A stretch of DNA of 64,000 nucleotides from Verticillium longisporum (Eukaryota; Ascomycota; Sordariomycetes; Glomerellales; Plectosphaerellaceae), in contig JAETXT010000009.1 in the NCBI GenBank assembly GCA_019188255.1, forward strand, positions 3,658,001 to 3,722,000, read 5' to 3'. The position numbers were made by a program, and so were the translations under genes. Below, piece by piece: positions 15,735 through 26,175 of this stretch (positions are counted from its first letter, which is position 1; each line of letters starts with the position of its first letter). The notes below the pieces were generated by a model that was not told the origin of the DNA, did no database searches, and saw only the letters and a program-made list of their open reading frames with translations.

Positions 15735-17906
15735 TGCGGCAGAGCTTATAGTCGCCAGGAGCATCTACAGCGTCACACTCTGCTACGTATTCCGCCCTCC
15801 AAACTTCCACACCCCGCCTCCTTTACAAAGGTGTTGCTAACATTGCGTTGATCTCAGATACCAGTACTCGGCCATTCAATTGCGAATTCTGTTCTCAGTA
15901 ATTCGGCCGAAGGTCAGTCTATACCAATAGGGTCGCTTTTGAAAAATGCCTGGCTAACAGGTTTTTAGAGATGTCTTGCAACGTCACCACCGAGCCTGCA
16001 AGGTGCGTCTCGAAGCCGACTTTGAGGTACCTACACTTTCACGAAACCGATCAGGAAAGAAGCGGACGGCTTGTGATCGCTGTAGCCTTCGAAAGACGGC
16101 ATGCGACTCCAAAGTACCGTGCCGGAACTGCAGCAAGGCCAATGAGCCCTGCACCTACCAGTATTTTATAAGCGGTATCGGCGACGAGGCTGGCACGAGT
16201 GCTAAGCCTGCATCCGCGGTATACATGAGCGAGAGAACAATCTTTGTCACCATCAAACTCTCTTTGAGCAATCACCAAGCTTGATTTCTTCCGTCGAAAC
16301 ATCATTCTAAGCCAATGACGCAAGCTTGCGAGACGAGGGCAACGTGGTTACATTCGATATTTCCACAGAATATCCCGAGCCTGAATTTCCGCAGTCAAGC
16401 GCCGCTTGGAATGACACTCCATTCATGTTCGACAGCTTCTCGATGACCAGGCAACTGTACGCATCCTACGAGCAATCTCCAAGGCAATATATGAGCAACC
16501 CTGTGGGAAATGGCGCCTTTGATTTCGCCTTCCTGAAGCGACTTACCAGCTGCTCTGGTCTTGCAAAGATATTCGAGTGTGGATCGCCTACAGAAAGACA
16601 ACAATTACTTAACCTGGCCTCGATGCGACGGCAATCTAATGAGGACAATACTGTCCCCTCCGTTCTCAGCGAAAGCAGGATGATGATCAGTGATGATGGA
16701 AGACAGTTTGCGGCCGCTGAAGGTCATCCTGGAAGCGAGATGCCGGCGAGGTTGGGCATGCAGGATAGCATAGCCATGGTCTGGGTCGAGCCATCGTTCA
16801 CGGTCACGGTTGACTCAGGATGCACAGAGACTGCCGACCTGCGACACGATGTCGAACATGCGACTTCCCTGATTGTCTCACTGCTACGAGACGTCACGCT
16901 CAACAGATCAAGAGGAAGTTCTATAAGTATGGCCTGGTCCCCCACTGTGGAATCAGCCTGCCGTCAGTTCTTCTCAGGAGTCAATCTGGAGCAAAGTTTG
17001 ACGCTTTTCTGGTCATGCTGGTATCCAAATTGCCCCATTTTCCATCGCCCGACGTGCTCGCTCTCCAACAGTTCCCCAAAGCTTATAGCCACTATGGCAG
17101 TCGTGGGAGCATGTCTTTCGCCATCTCCCACAATCCGAGCGCATGCAAGTATGTGGTTCAACAGCCTAGAAGAAGTCGTTTTCTTAGACGAGAAGCTTCT
17201 TGATGACTCTATTGTTATCAGGTGTTCAACATCCAATAACGAGAACCTTGTACGGCAGAGACTTGAAGCAATTCAAGCTGCTTATCTCATGTGCCTCATT
17301 CAGAATTGGGAAGGTTCCCAAGCTTGCAAACGCCGTGTCAGACGCCATCGCTTTGCTTCAGTACTAGGCGTGAGTATTCCCGATACTGTTGGGTTTGTGG
17401 CTATCACTAATGATGGTTTTTGCAGGTTGCGCGAGACTTTGGCTTGATGGATGTAGAACGGGAGTTGCTTGTTGATGACAATGGCGACTTTGAATGGTCC
17501 AGATTTATATTGATAGAGACGCTCATTCGGTACGTGTTCGAAGCATCATACCCCATGCTTTTGACATGAGATGACCTGTGACAACTCTTTACTGACCCCA
17601 GTCAGCACTGGAATCTACGTCTTCCTCCTCGGCTCCGCCTTTACAATATTCTACAACTTGCCTCCAAACGTCGTCGTCGCAGAGCTACATATGAGCCTTG
17701 CGAGTCCAGAGTCGTGCTTTCAAGCATATTCTTACCAGGAATGCCGTGTTCTTTTAAGTTCTTAGATGGGCAGTGAGCCGCAGCAAGCCAGAATCTCCAT
17801 TTACAGCCTGATCGAAACATTATATAATCATATTATCGATGCAGACATTCTCCAGGATTTCGTCGGTCTTAGTGCTCTCAATCTCTTCACCGCTATCGGA
17901 GGTATA
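15735..17906 (+). pseudogene. C2H2 + Zn2Cys6 fungal transcription factor, 5' part, disrupted
   Basis: The gene once encoded a regulator with C2H2 fingers, a Zn2Cys6 cluster and a fungal-specific transcription factor domain. A finger-1 remnant (CGRAY-SRQEHLQRH, 15,735-15,779) lacks its first Cys and last His. Finger 2 reads CEFCSQ-stop-FGRRDVLQRHHRACK across an intron at 15913-15968; TAA at 15899-15901 breaks it. The binuclear cluster CDRCSLRKTAC...CRNC...C follows. The middle domain runs 16,312-17,369 (FHRPTCSLS, LIATMAVVGA), with introns at about 16175-16311 (weak), 17370-17425 and 17530-17605, then continues as VARDFGLMDVERELL and TGIYVFLLGSAFTIFYNLPP. TAG at 17763-17765 falls where SSxMGSE needs a residue, probably Trp. 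Reading past it, coding continues to DFVGLSALNLFTAIGG and hits the hAT element at 17907. The 3' remainder is at 21,013-21,526. Confidence 0.85.
17899..17906. repeat. 8-bp target-site duplication, left copy (GAGGTATA)
   Basis: GAGGTATA sits immediately left of the hAT terminus and is repeated exactly at 21013-21020. Eight base pairs is the duplication length expected of hAT transposases. Confidence 0.92.
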
Positions 17907-17928
17907 TAGTAATGCACTCCGATTAAAT
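17907..17928 (+). repeat. hAT terminal inverted repeat, left
   Basis: Begins TAGTAATGCACTCCGATT. It pairs with the reverse complement of 20991-21012, which begins TAGTACTGCACCCCGACT. Of the three differences in 22 bases, two are C-to-T type. Confidence 0.88.
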
Positions 17929-18155
17929 ATAATAAGTTAAATCATTAAATAGCTAAATAAATAGACCGATTTCCTATAATTAAATAACTAAATCTATAGT
18001 ATTTCGATATTTAGATATTTAATAAACGTTTAATATATATTTAGGCCTAGAATATAGCTATTCCGAGCCCTAGGACCTATAAAAAGGCCTATCCGATTAA
18101 TTAAAAAGTTATACTATCAATAAGAGGGAGTCTCTTATTAATAGTATAATAATAT

Positions 18156-18230
18156 TAATAATAGGATTCGAACCTATAGCCTCTAATAGGGCATTAGAGA
18201 TCCTAATTAACTAAGCTACTAGCTTCTATT
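18156..18230 (-). ncRNA. tRNA-like sequence, degraded, inside the hAT element
   Basis: On the minus strand there is a D-arm-like TAGCTTAGTTAATTAGG, a 5-bp stem TCTAA/TTAGA enclosing TGCCCTA, and a T-arm-like CTATAGGTTCGAATCCTAT. The acceptor stem cannot be paired properly, and the loop lacks the usual T before the anticodon. It may be a RIPed tRNA gene, a tRNA-derived repeat, or a pseudo-tRNA carried by the transposon. I would not assign an amino acid. Confidence 0.3.
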
Positions 18231-20990
18231 AATATCTATAAAGAAAACTCTATTTATATTATTTAATACGCTTATACCTATATATATAGAATATTAGAAC
18301 TTAGAGTAATTCCCTTAAAATCGTAATTCTATTAACGTAGTAATTCTATTAATATAGCCTACCTATAACGTTACTATAATAGCTCTTACGCCCTTAGGGC
18401 TATTCTTATACTATTATTATTATCGATATATCTCTTATTATCTTTAGAACTTACCCCCTTACTTCTATTTACGCTTAGCTCTCTGAATTAAATTACTCTA
18501 ATCCCGACCTCTCTATAGTTATTTAGTATAGCTACCGTTTCACCCTTAATACTCTTATTATAAGGAAGGGCTTTAGAGGCTATATAAGCTAAATTAAGGA
18601 TTATAGGATCTTTATAATAGAGCTCTTTAATAAAAGGAATACTTTTAATAAGAGCTTCTAGATCTATAATCTCTATAATAAGAGATAGGATTTAATATTA
18701 TTTAAAGCCTCTATAATAACTTCTTCGAGCCTCTATTTAAGGAAGAGATATAGGATATTTAAGGGATCCTTAATAGAGTATATCTTCTAGAGTTCTTTAG
18801 ATATTTCTCTTCCGCTTTATTTATAATATCCTATTACTCTATTAAGGGCTCGAATAGAAGGGCTAAAAGAGCTTACCTTTAGCTTTATTATTAATATAAA
18901 TTAGCTATTTAACGTTTTTAATAATCTATTCTTATATTATTTACTATTAAATCTAAATCTAAATATATATAATAACCTCCTCTAGAATTAAAGGAGTCTA
19001 TATATAAGATTTAATTAAATCTTTATATAGAAGAAGAAATAAATATAGATAGAATTTTAAGCTTCTTTAATAAATATTTATTTCTTTTATAATTATTAGA
19101 CTTTTCTAAATTACTTTAGGATATTTATAATATCTATATATTATATTAATAATTAAAAGTAATAATAATAATATCTCCTAATACTTTATAAATAGCTAAG
19201 TATTTATATAAATACTTTTATAATTAATATTATTATAAATATTATTAAGAATTAGGATATTATTAATTTTATTAATATTCTAATTTCTAATAATACTTTA
19301 ATAAACGATATCTATATTTATAAACTTTTATATATTCTTTATCCTAAATTATATAAAGAAAATACTATTAAATATTAATTACGATATTATAATTATATAT
19401 TTAACTTTATTAATTATATATTCCTTTATAATAAGGATAATAAGATATTTAAATAGGAGTCTTAATCTCTTAAGGATAATAATAATCCTAATAATATCCT
19501 ATACTTCTAATAGAAGAAGGGCTTAATAGGAAAGCTTTATAATATCGTTAAATAAATAAAATCCTCTCTATAATAGAGTAAATACTTTTAATATATTATA
19601 ATAGAGGAAGCTTAAAGTTAAGAGTTCCTCCTCTATTAATAAATAGTAATAGAGCTTTAATTATTATTAAATAATAAAACTTAATAGAATTTAATATATT
19701 TAATATTTAATTAAGCTCTAAAAAAGAAGGGCGATATTTAAGGCTTTTTAATTAGAAATATATATAAGGTCGACCCCTATAAATAAATTCCTATTAAAGA
19801 TTACCTCCTCTTTAAAGATTAATACCTTTTAATAGAGCTTTATATTACCCTCGAGCCCTTTTATTAATAAATAATATAAATATAAGGATAGAATAAAGAT
19901 AAAAACTATAATACCTTTTAAGAAGTTCTTATTAAAATAGAGTATATCCTAGAGAGGATAGAGGAATAGAAGGCGTTTTTTAATAATCCGAATAATAATA
20001 GCTAATAATAGGAAAAGTAGGCCTCTTGAAGTACTTATAAGTAAGTATAGCATTAGCGAAATAAACGACCTATATCGCCTCCGATTAATTAAATACTTCT
20101 AGAATATATTTATAATAAATATATAGATATATTATAATATTTTAAAGCCTTTATTAAAGATTTATATTACTATTTCTATTTATTTATTATTAATATATAA
20201 TAGAAATTAAATTAATATTATATAAAGCTTAAGGAGTCCCCTCTCTATATAGCTATTATAATCCTCTACCTTAGCCTTAAGTATTAATAGCTTTAAATAT
20301 AGTAATTAAGCCTAGAATAGCTTATATAGCTTTATTATATATACTAAAGCCTCTATTAATAATAGGAGCATTAATATTATTCTCTTTCTATATCCTCTTT
20401 AAATCTTTAAAGAGATTATAGCTAAGGTAGCTTTAAATAGCTATAGGACCTTTAGTTTATAGCGCCCTTAATAAGCTTCGACGATTAGGTATAGAGTAAG
20501 TATTAAAGAGTTCTAGTATTTAATTCTAAGCTTAATAAGTATCTTAGCCTTAATCTCTTATAGGACTCTACTATTAAGGACCCTATTACTTAATAATTAG
20601 GCTACTAAGAGGTATATCCTATTATTAATAAGTTCGCCCTTAATATCTTAATAATATTTATAATATTAGTAAACTATAAGAGGGCATTTAGCCTCTCGAA
20701 GCTAACTCTAACGTTATAGAGGTTAGGAATAGCTTTAAATATACTAGAAGAGCTTTAGTACTTTAATAACTAGCTTCGTCGAGGAGTAATTCAGCTAGGA
20801 GGGTTATATTAGGGCTCGATAGTAGCGAATCGTCTTAATATTACGGAATCTAAGTCTTAAGTAGGCTAATAACTATCGTAATAGCTTTATTATTAATTAA
20901 ATAAGTTAGATATTTATAAATAGGACTAAATAACTAAATCCATTAAATTTAGTAGACTAAATAACTAAATCCGATACCTATATTTAACTT

Positions 20991-21012
20991 ATTTAGTCGG
21001 GGTGCAGTACTA
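20991..21012 (-). repeat. hAT terminal inverted repeat, right
   Basis: Inverted partner of 17907-17928. It ends GGGGTGCAGTACTA, directly followed by the GAGGTATA duplication. It retains more G/C than the left terminus. Confidence 0.88.
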
Positions 21013-21020
21013 GAGGTATA
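21013..21020. repeat. 8-bp target-site duplication, right copy (GAGGTATA)
   Basis: Exact copy of 17899-17906, immediately right of the hAT terminus. Confidence 0.92.
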
Positions 21021-21526
21021 TATAGAAATTCCCAACTCGTAAGCTCCAAACTTAGTTATATTGATGTTAGTGATACCCATCATTAATATAAAAATTACAC
21101 TTTCTAGAGAGGCATATCTGACCTTGACAAGGCATTCACATCCTCGAGTATCATCGAAGAATGTCCCTGGCACTAAAATCGGAGTTTTTACATCTTCGGA
21201 GAGGCCTAGAAGGATGGACATTGCTCTCAGCTCAGGCTGATACCGGCTTGGCTCAGATATCATACAATGTCCTAGCGTTGGATGAGATGTGGAAACGTCC
21301 GGGGTTCATGTGCCATGGCAAAGAATACTGGCTACTTGCACATCTGATGTTGAACGAGGCAAATATTTTGCCCACAAGCAAAAGGCAGAACTCTAAACCA
21401 TCCAGCAGGGGACTTGTGCCAATAAGCTACAAAGCAGGATACGATGCGGCGGACATGAGATATGTGCATGACTTAGTTTGGGGTTTCCAGAACCTCGATA
21501 TTGCACGGACATCAATTAGTCACTGA
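21021..21526 (+). pseudogene. Fungal transcription factor, 3' part, separated by the hAT insertion
   Basis: The frame ending at 21526 contains LHLRRGLEGWTLL, then MWKRPGFMCHGKEYWLLAHLML, and ends YDAADMRYVHDLVWGFQNLDI. These are the typical C-terminal features of C2H2/Zn2Cys6 fungal regulators: a tryptophan helix, the GFxxHxxEFWLLA motif and the final MxxVxDLxxxF helix. It therefore belongs to the gene begun at 15,735. About 110 bases right of the duplication are not in the same frame, so an intron or further damage lies between 21,021 and about 21,130. Joined gene length and motif order fit one ancestral protein. Confidence 0.8.
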
Positions 21527-22834
21527 TAATTCTTCAATACAGCGATTTGATACAGAGAAACGTAAAAAGCATGAATATGGAAGCAACGACAAAGCTACTT
21601 GAGACCGGAGCGGTACAGCGCTGGGTTGAGTTGCAAGAAGGAGAGGGGGAAAACCACGGGTTGCGTCTCATGTGAAGAGACCTGGTGATAAATGATCGCT
21701 CACCAATCCACCCCTTACTTACTGACCTTCGTCAGCGTCGCGCTGTCGAGCTTCTATAGTTCTTGGTAGGTACTTGGTGGCGAGGCTAGGATTCGTCGAT
21801 GATCAGCCATCAGATTCGATTCTAATCAACTGCCGCAAATAAATGCCGACAGGGTTTCGAATGCCGGCCTCGTGGTCTGTTTATGTGCCAAGATTCCGTC
21901 GGCTTTTCCCCCACGTTGCGGCGCTAGGGTGGACGTTAAATCTACGCGACTTATCAGCCCCGCATTGTAGCTTGAGGCGGCGCTGATGAGTCCGTTGGCT
22001 TGGTGGAGTGCTTGCCGATAATTGTGTTTACGGCTCTGACCAGTGTCTTCGCACTGTAAGAGGTCCTTGCGGAAGGAAACTTCCTGAAAATGTTTGATAA
22101 GAAATGAATGGCAAGCCATGATCAACGCTCCTTTGTTGCGATACCCTGTTAATCTAAATCCTAAGCTTCTTAATGGGTATCAGGCCAGATGACCACTTAA
22201 CATCTCGAGGGTCTCGCCTTTAGAACACGTAAAAGCACAAATGACTTGAAATCGATCTTTATGATGCTGTAGCCTAGGTCTTACAGAGATTGGTTTCCAG
22301 GGCACGAAGATAACGATAAGGTCCTCGAGGCCTCTGACAAGACGAAAAGGAGCGTGCAAGAGCAACTCATACTTCAGTCGACAGCGATTCCTATTGTTTT
22401 AGTATCGTAGAGGTGTTAGCATTACAACGTTTTGTAAGCTTGGATGGGATGGAAGTAGGGCGAGAAGACGGCCGTATTCAAGGATCAGGGCCCGAGCCCT
22501 GCGGACGAGCTCTTAGCATAACGAGAAAGGCTACTTGCAGCCATGCACGACTCTCTTTCCTTTTAGTTGCCCTGAAAGTCCGTAGTAGAGAGGATGACTA
22601 GATGAACGGGTATCTTTATCTTATTCGTGAAAGAGTATCGAAACATTTATTGTGGTAGGTGATGCATATATGCTGGCTCGAGTTCCAGTTAGAATGTTAG
22701 AGTAGGTTGGTGAACAAAAAGAACGTATCCGCAGGCGATATCCGCAGTCAATTACAAAGTATTAGATAGAAAAACATCTATATTCTCGCCTTCCGTAGCT
22801 AGGCAGGTCATTCATAGCCTTTCTATATACGCCT
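21527..22834. other. Gene-free stretch of normal base composition
   Basis: About 1.3 kb between the dead transcription factor and the old gypsy LTR. It holds only short frames (up to 99 codons) with no recognisable domain on either strand. Nothing further can be supported. Confidence 0.55.
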
Positions 22835-23048
22835 TAATAGCTATAAGGGGCTGGTCGTCGAGCACCTCGCTAGGACGAGGCCTTAAATATATTATTACTA
22901 GATAAAGAATAAGAATAAGAGGAATACTATAATAGCTCTTTATACCCCTTTATAATAGAAAATAAGGAGTCGTATACGAGCCTATCTACGAACTAGCTAT
23001 TAAGGCATAGCCTTAGCTTTATAGCTTAGCTAGGTATAACCTATAATA
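22835..23048 (-). repeat. 3' LTR of the RIPed gypsy element
   Basis: Direct repeat of 37107-37321, sharing for example GGCCTTAAATATATTATTA and AAGAATAAGAATAAGAGGAA. Its outer (left) end keeps G/C (GGGGCTGGTCGTCGAGC) where the partner has A/T (AGGGCTAATCGTTAAGC). Its inner end is RIPed (ACCTATAATA versus ACCCGTAACA). The outer boundary is good to about 5 bp. Confidence 0.85.
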
Positions 23049-23060
23049 ATATCCCCCTTT
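23049..23060 (-). other. Polypurine tract of the RIPed gypsy element
   Basis: Minus-strand AAAGGGGGATAT abuts the 3' LTR, the expected primer site for plus-strand DNA synthesis. It fixes the orientation of the old element. Confidence 0.55.
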
Positions 23061-24192
23061 ATATAAATTATATATTATAATTATTATAAGTTTCGAAGTA
23101 AATCTATTTATTTATTATAGTATTATTATTTAATTATTAAAGTAAATATAGCTAGTTTTTATAGGGAATCTATTATTCTTTTTATATATTTCCCTTATTA
23201 TTCTAGGTTAAATTTCAAGTTTCTTTCTCCTCTTAATTCTATTTACTTATATTATTACTACTATTACCCCTATCCTCGTAAATTACTATTCTAATATAGG
23301 AAGTATTATATATTTAGGCTAATATTTATTAATTTCTTTATAATCGTTAAAATAGTTTATTATAAATTTTATATATCTTTATAGAGTTATTTTAATTCTT
23401 TCCTAGCTATTATATTTTAATTAATATATTAAATACTTTAATAGATTTATATAAATATTATTATTATTATAATAATAAAATTATTATATTATTATTAATA
23501 TAATATAATATTAATATATTTTAGATATCCGCTTATACTTCCTATATTTATAATATTTTTACCCCTAATAGCGCTAATATTATTATTCCTCCTAAGAATA
23601 ATAATAATAATAATATAAATACCTTTATTATATATTATATTTCCTATATTAATTCTATAATAGAATCCTACCTTTATATTTAAGCGCCCTAAGAAAAGCG
23701 CTAATACTTAATATACTTAGCTCTATTACTTCTATATCGTTTATTTAATTATTAATTATATTTAAATTAATATTTAAGAATAATACCTAGGTATACCTAA
23801 TTATAATTATATATACTATAATTAGTATAATAAATATTCCTATATTATAATATTACTATATTTTATAATATCTTTTATTATAAATATTAGCTATAAATAC
23901 TTTAAGTATAGTTATACTAATTACCCCTATATCGCTATAATCCCTAAGGCTTATACTACTACTATTACTCTTATTAATATTACTATTACCTATATCGCTA
24001 ACGATAATACTATAATATATTTATATTCTTATTCTATCTTCGCTTCTAATTTATTTCTAATTTATAGTAGACCCGCTACACTTAGGAGGACGCTATTGCT
24101 ATATTCTACTAGACCGAGAATACTATCTACGCTATACGCGCTAAGGCTACCGCTAAGGCCGCTACCCCGTCCTCTATAGTTACTACCCCCGC

Positions 24193-24197
24193 CCCCG
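24193..24197. repeat. 5-bp target-site duplication of the chromovirus, left (CCCCG)
   Basis: CCCCG directly left of the 5' LTR and again directly right of the 3' LTR at 31130-31134. Confidence 0.92.
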
Positions 24198-24673
24198 TGT
24201 AACAACCAAGGAAGCAGGGCGGCCGCGAATCGACGACCCCGCGATCAGGGAACGCGATAAGATAAGAATCGGGCCCACCTGGCAAATCACGTGATGGCTC
24301 ACTCAGACATAAAGGGTGAGTCGTCGGGCTCACCAAGGACGCCGCAGTGAGCCAGGGAATGGCTCACGGGATAACACACCGTGATCCTAACATCATGGAT
24401 CACCAACAACTAACCAGTGAGCCATCCAACATGAGCTCACCACCTAACACAACAAGGACAGGATGGCAGGTATATAAGGACGGACATTCTGGACTTGTAG
24501 ATACATTCTTTCTCACGACAGTGATCAATCTAAGTCTTACCTTGTATTCATTGTAACGAGTGCGCAACGCCTTACGACACCACATCGTCTCAGAGTCACA
24601 ACCTAAGCTTCTGCAAACAGCAACCCCAACCCTCTGACAGTGTTCCCCCTTCGGAAGCTGCCAGGTCGTAACA
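24198..24673 (+). repeat. 5' LTR of the chromovirus
   Basis: 476 bp, with no difference from 30654-31129 that I can find. It has TG...CA ends and a TATATAAGG TATA box at 24471. Its presumed U3 holds five exact copies of GGCTCAC or its complement GTGAGCC (24296, 24327, 24347, 24361, 24417) plus related GTGAGTC and GAGCTCAC. Identical LTRs imply recent insertion. Confidence 0.95.
24471..24478 (+). promoter_or_regulatory. TATA box in the 5' LTR
   Basis: TATATAAG lies about 200 bp before the LTR end and downstream of the GGCTCAC cluster, as expected for the retroelement promoter. Its copy in the 3' LTR is at 30927. Confidence 0.65.
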
Positions 24674-24736
24674 TTTTGATCACTCTTGTTCAGTAGGTTT
24701 ACCTTGTGACACTGAGCAATACTTACCACAGGAACA

Positions 24737-26175
24737 ATGTCCACCAACAGCGTCGGAAACAGCGCCAGCAACTTGGCCGCTATGATCCAGGAGCTCCGTT
24801 CGGAGAACGAACAGCTCCGAGCCTCAATGCAACAACTTCAAGGCGGAACGAGCATGAAGGCTCTTCCCCTCAGTCATTCGACGGCAACCCTAGGGCACTT
24901 CAATCTTTCATCACCCAGGTACGCCAGTACCACAAAGCCAATGAGGGCCAACTCAAGTACTGGGGCGAGAAGGTCGCCAACGCCTCCTCTTACCTCAAAG
25001 GGGACGCCTTGCACTGGTTCGAACCCTTCATTAGGGACTATTCCACCCACACCAAGAAAGAAGATATGAAGCAGGCCACCCAGGACATCTACGCCGGTAT
25101 GAACGCATTCGAAGAAGCCATTAAAGGAGCGTTTGGGGACGTGGACGAGGAACGACAAAACGAAAGAAAAATCCTTCAGCTCAAACAGACGGGGCCAGCC
25201 ACTAAATACGCCACGGAGTTTCGACTCTTAGCCAGTCGACTCGATTGGACAGAGTCCGCTCTCATGGCCCGTTTCTACGAAGGACTCAAAGACGCCGTCA
25301 AGGACGACCTCATCCGGGAGGATAGACCCGAAACCCTCACCGAATACATCGCCATGGCCGTCAAAATTGACGATCGCCAGTACGAACGCAGAATAGAAAA
25401 AGGACGGAAGCCCGCTATAGGACCATGGAACCCACGCATCCCCCACCATCGATCCAATCAAGGACGCAAGTACCAGCACGACAAACCCCGCGTCAGCACG
25501 GCTTGGGGACAGACCACCCATGCAGGACCCATGGAGCTCGACAATACCAGACATGGCAAACCGAAGGATCTCAAGGACATGAAATGCTACAACTGCGGCA
25601 AAAACGGGCATATGGCTCGAGAATGCCGGCAACCTAAGAAACCCTGGAAACCCGTAAACGAACGACAGCTCAACCATACTCAACACCAGGACCATGCCAA
25701 AACTAACTGGACCTTCTGTTACCAGGACGATTGCCTGACCCACAAAGACAGTAAGGAACAGAATGGATGGTTCCCCAGGGCACCTACGGGACAAAGAACC
25801 CTGGCCATGATGGTCACCACCAGGAAGGAAAGACGAATTCAGAAATGGGCCCAGCAAGTAACGCCGGAGACCCAGGAAATCGATACAGACGAAGAAAGAG
25901 CCTACGAACATGCTCACCCAGAACCACAATCAGCTCCCCACGTAGGACTGATGAACGACACAGAATGGGATGAATACACACGAGCCAGCGAAGAAGAATC
26001 TCCGCTCGGACAGACCCAACCCCACATGCCTATGCAGGCATACGAAGTTAGCAGCGCCAGCGAGGACTATGACCCCTGGTACCATGGAACGAACTCATCT
26101 ACTACGGGACCAAACCATGGAAGGCCAGCACCCGAAAGCGAGAAAGCACCAAAGAAAACGTACGACTCATGGTAG
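24737..26175 (+). CDS. gag: Chromovirus Gag
   Basis: Structural protein of the retroelement particle, expected to bind element RNA. The likely start is the ATG at 24737 (AACAATGTCC context), giving an N-terminal coiled-coil stretch (IQELRSENEQLRASMQQLQ). After about 45 codons the frame must shift by -1 near 24,860-24,870 (GCTCTTCCCCTCAG) into the long frame ending at 26175. That frame holds the capsid-like region (FITQVRQYHKANEG, YLKGDALHWFEPF, TEFRLLASRLDW) and a zinc knuckle CYNCGKNGHMARECRQP near 25,585-25,635. The missing base is either a real break, an assembly error or recoding. The long frame has no ATG of its own before about 25,065, which is why I favour the 24737 start. Confidence 0.82.

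Larger units (their letters stand above)
17907..21012 (+). mobile_element. RIP-degraded hAT-family DNA transposon
   Basis: A 3.1-kb AT-rich insertion bounded by imperfect terminal inverted repeats of at least 22 bp and an exact 8-bp target duplication, both hallmarks of hAT elements. Reading the plus strand through RIP-made stops, about 20,613-20,716 gives YPIINKFALNIL...KRAFSLSKLTLTL. This matches the C-terminal hAT dimerisation region (usual form YPLLAKFALDIL...CERAFSLAKLTLTSQR). The rest of the transposase is unreadable. It lies inside the transcription factor gene, whose coding sequence resumes on the right. No functional transposase can be made. Confidence 0.9.

Noticed and set aside
25228..25929. 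233-codon minus-strand frame inside gag
   Set aside because: Lies wholly opposite the Gag capsid and zinc-knuckle coding sequence and has no domain, unlike the separate antisense zinc-cluster frame at the 3' end.
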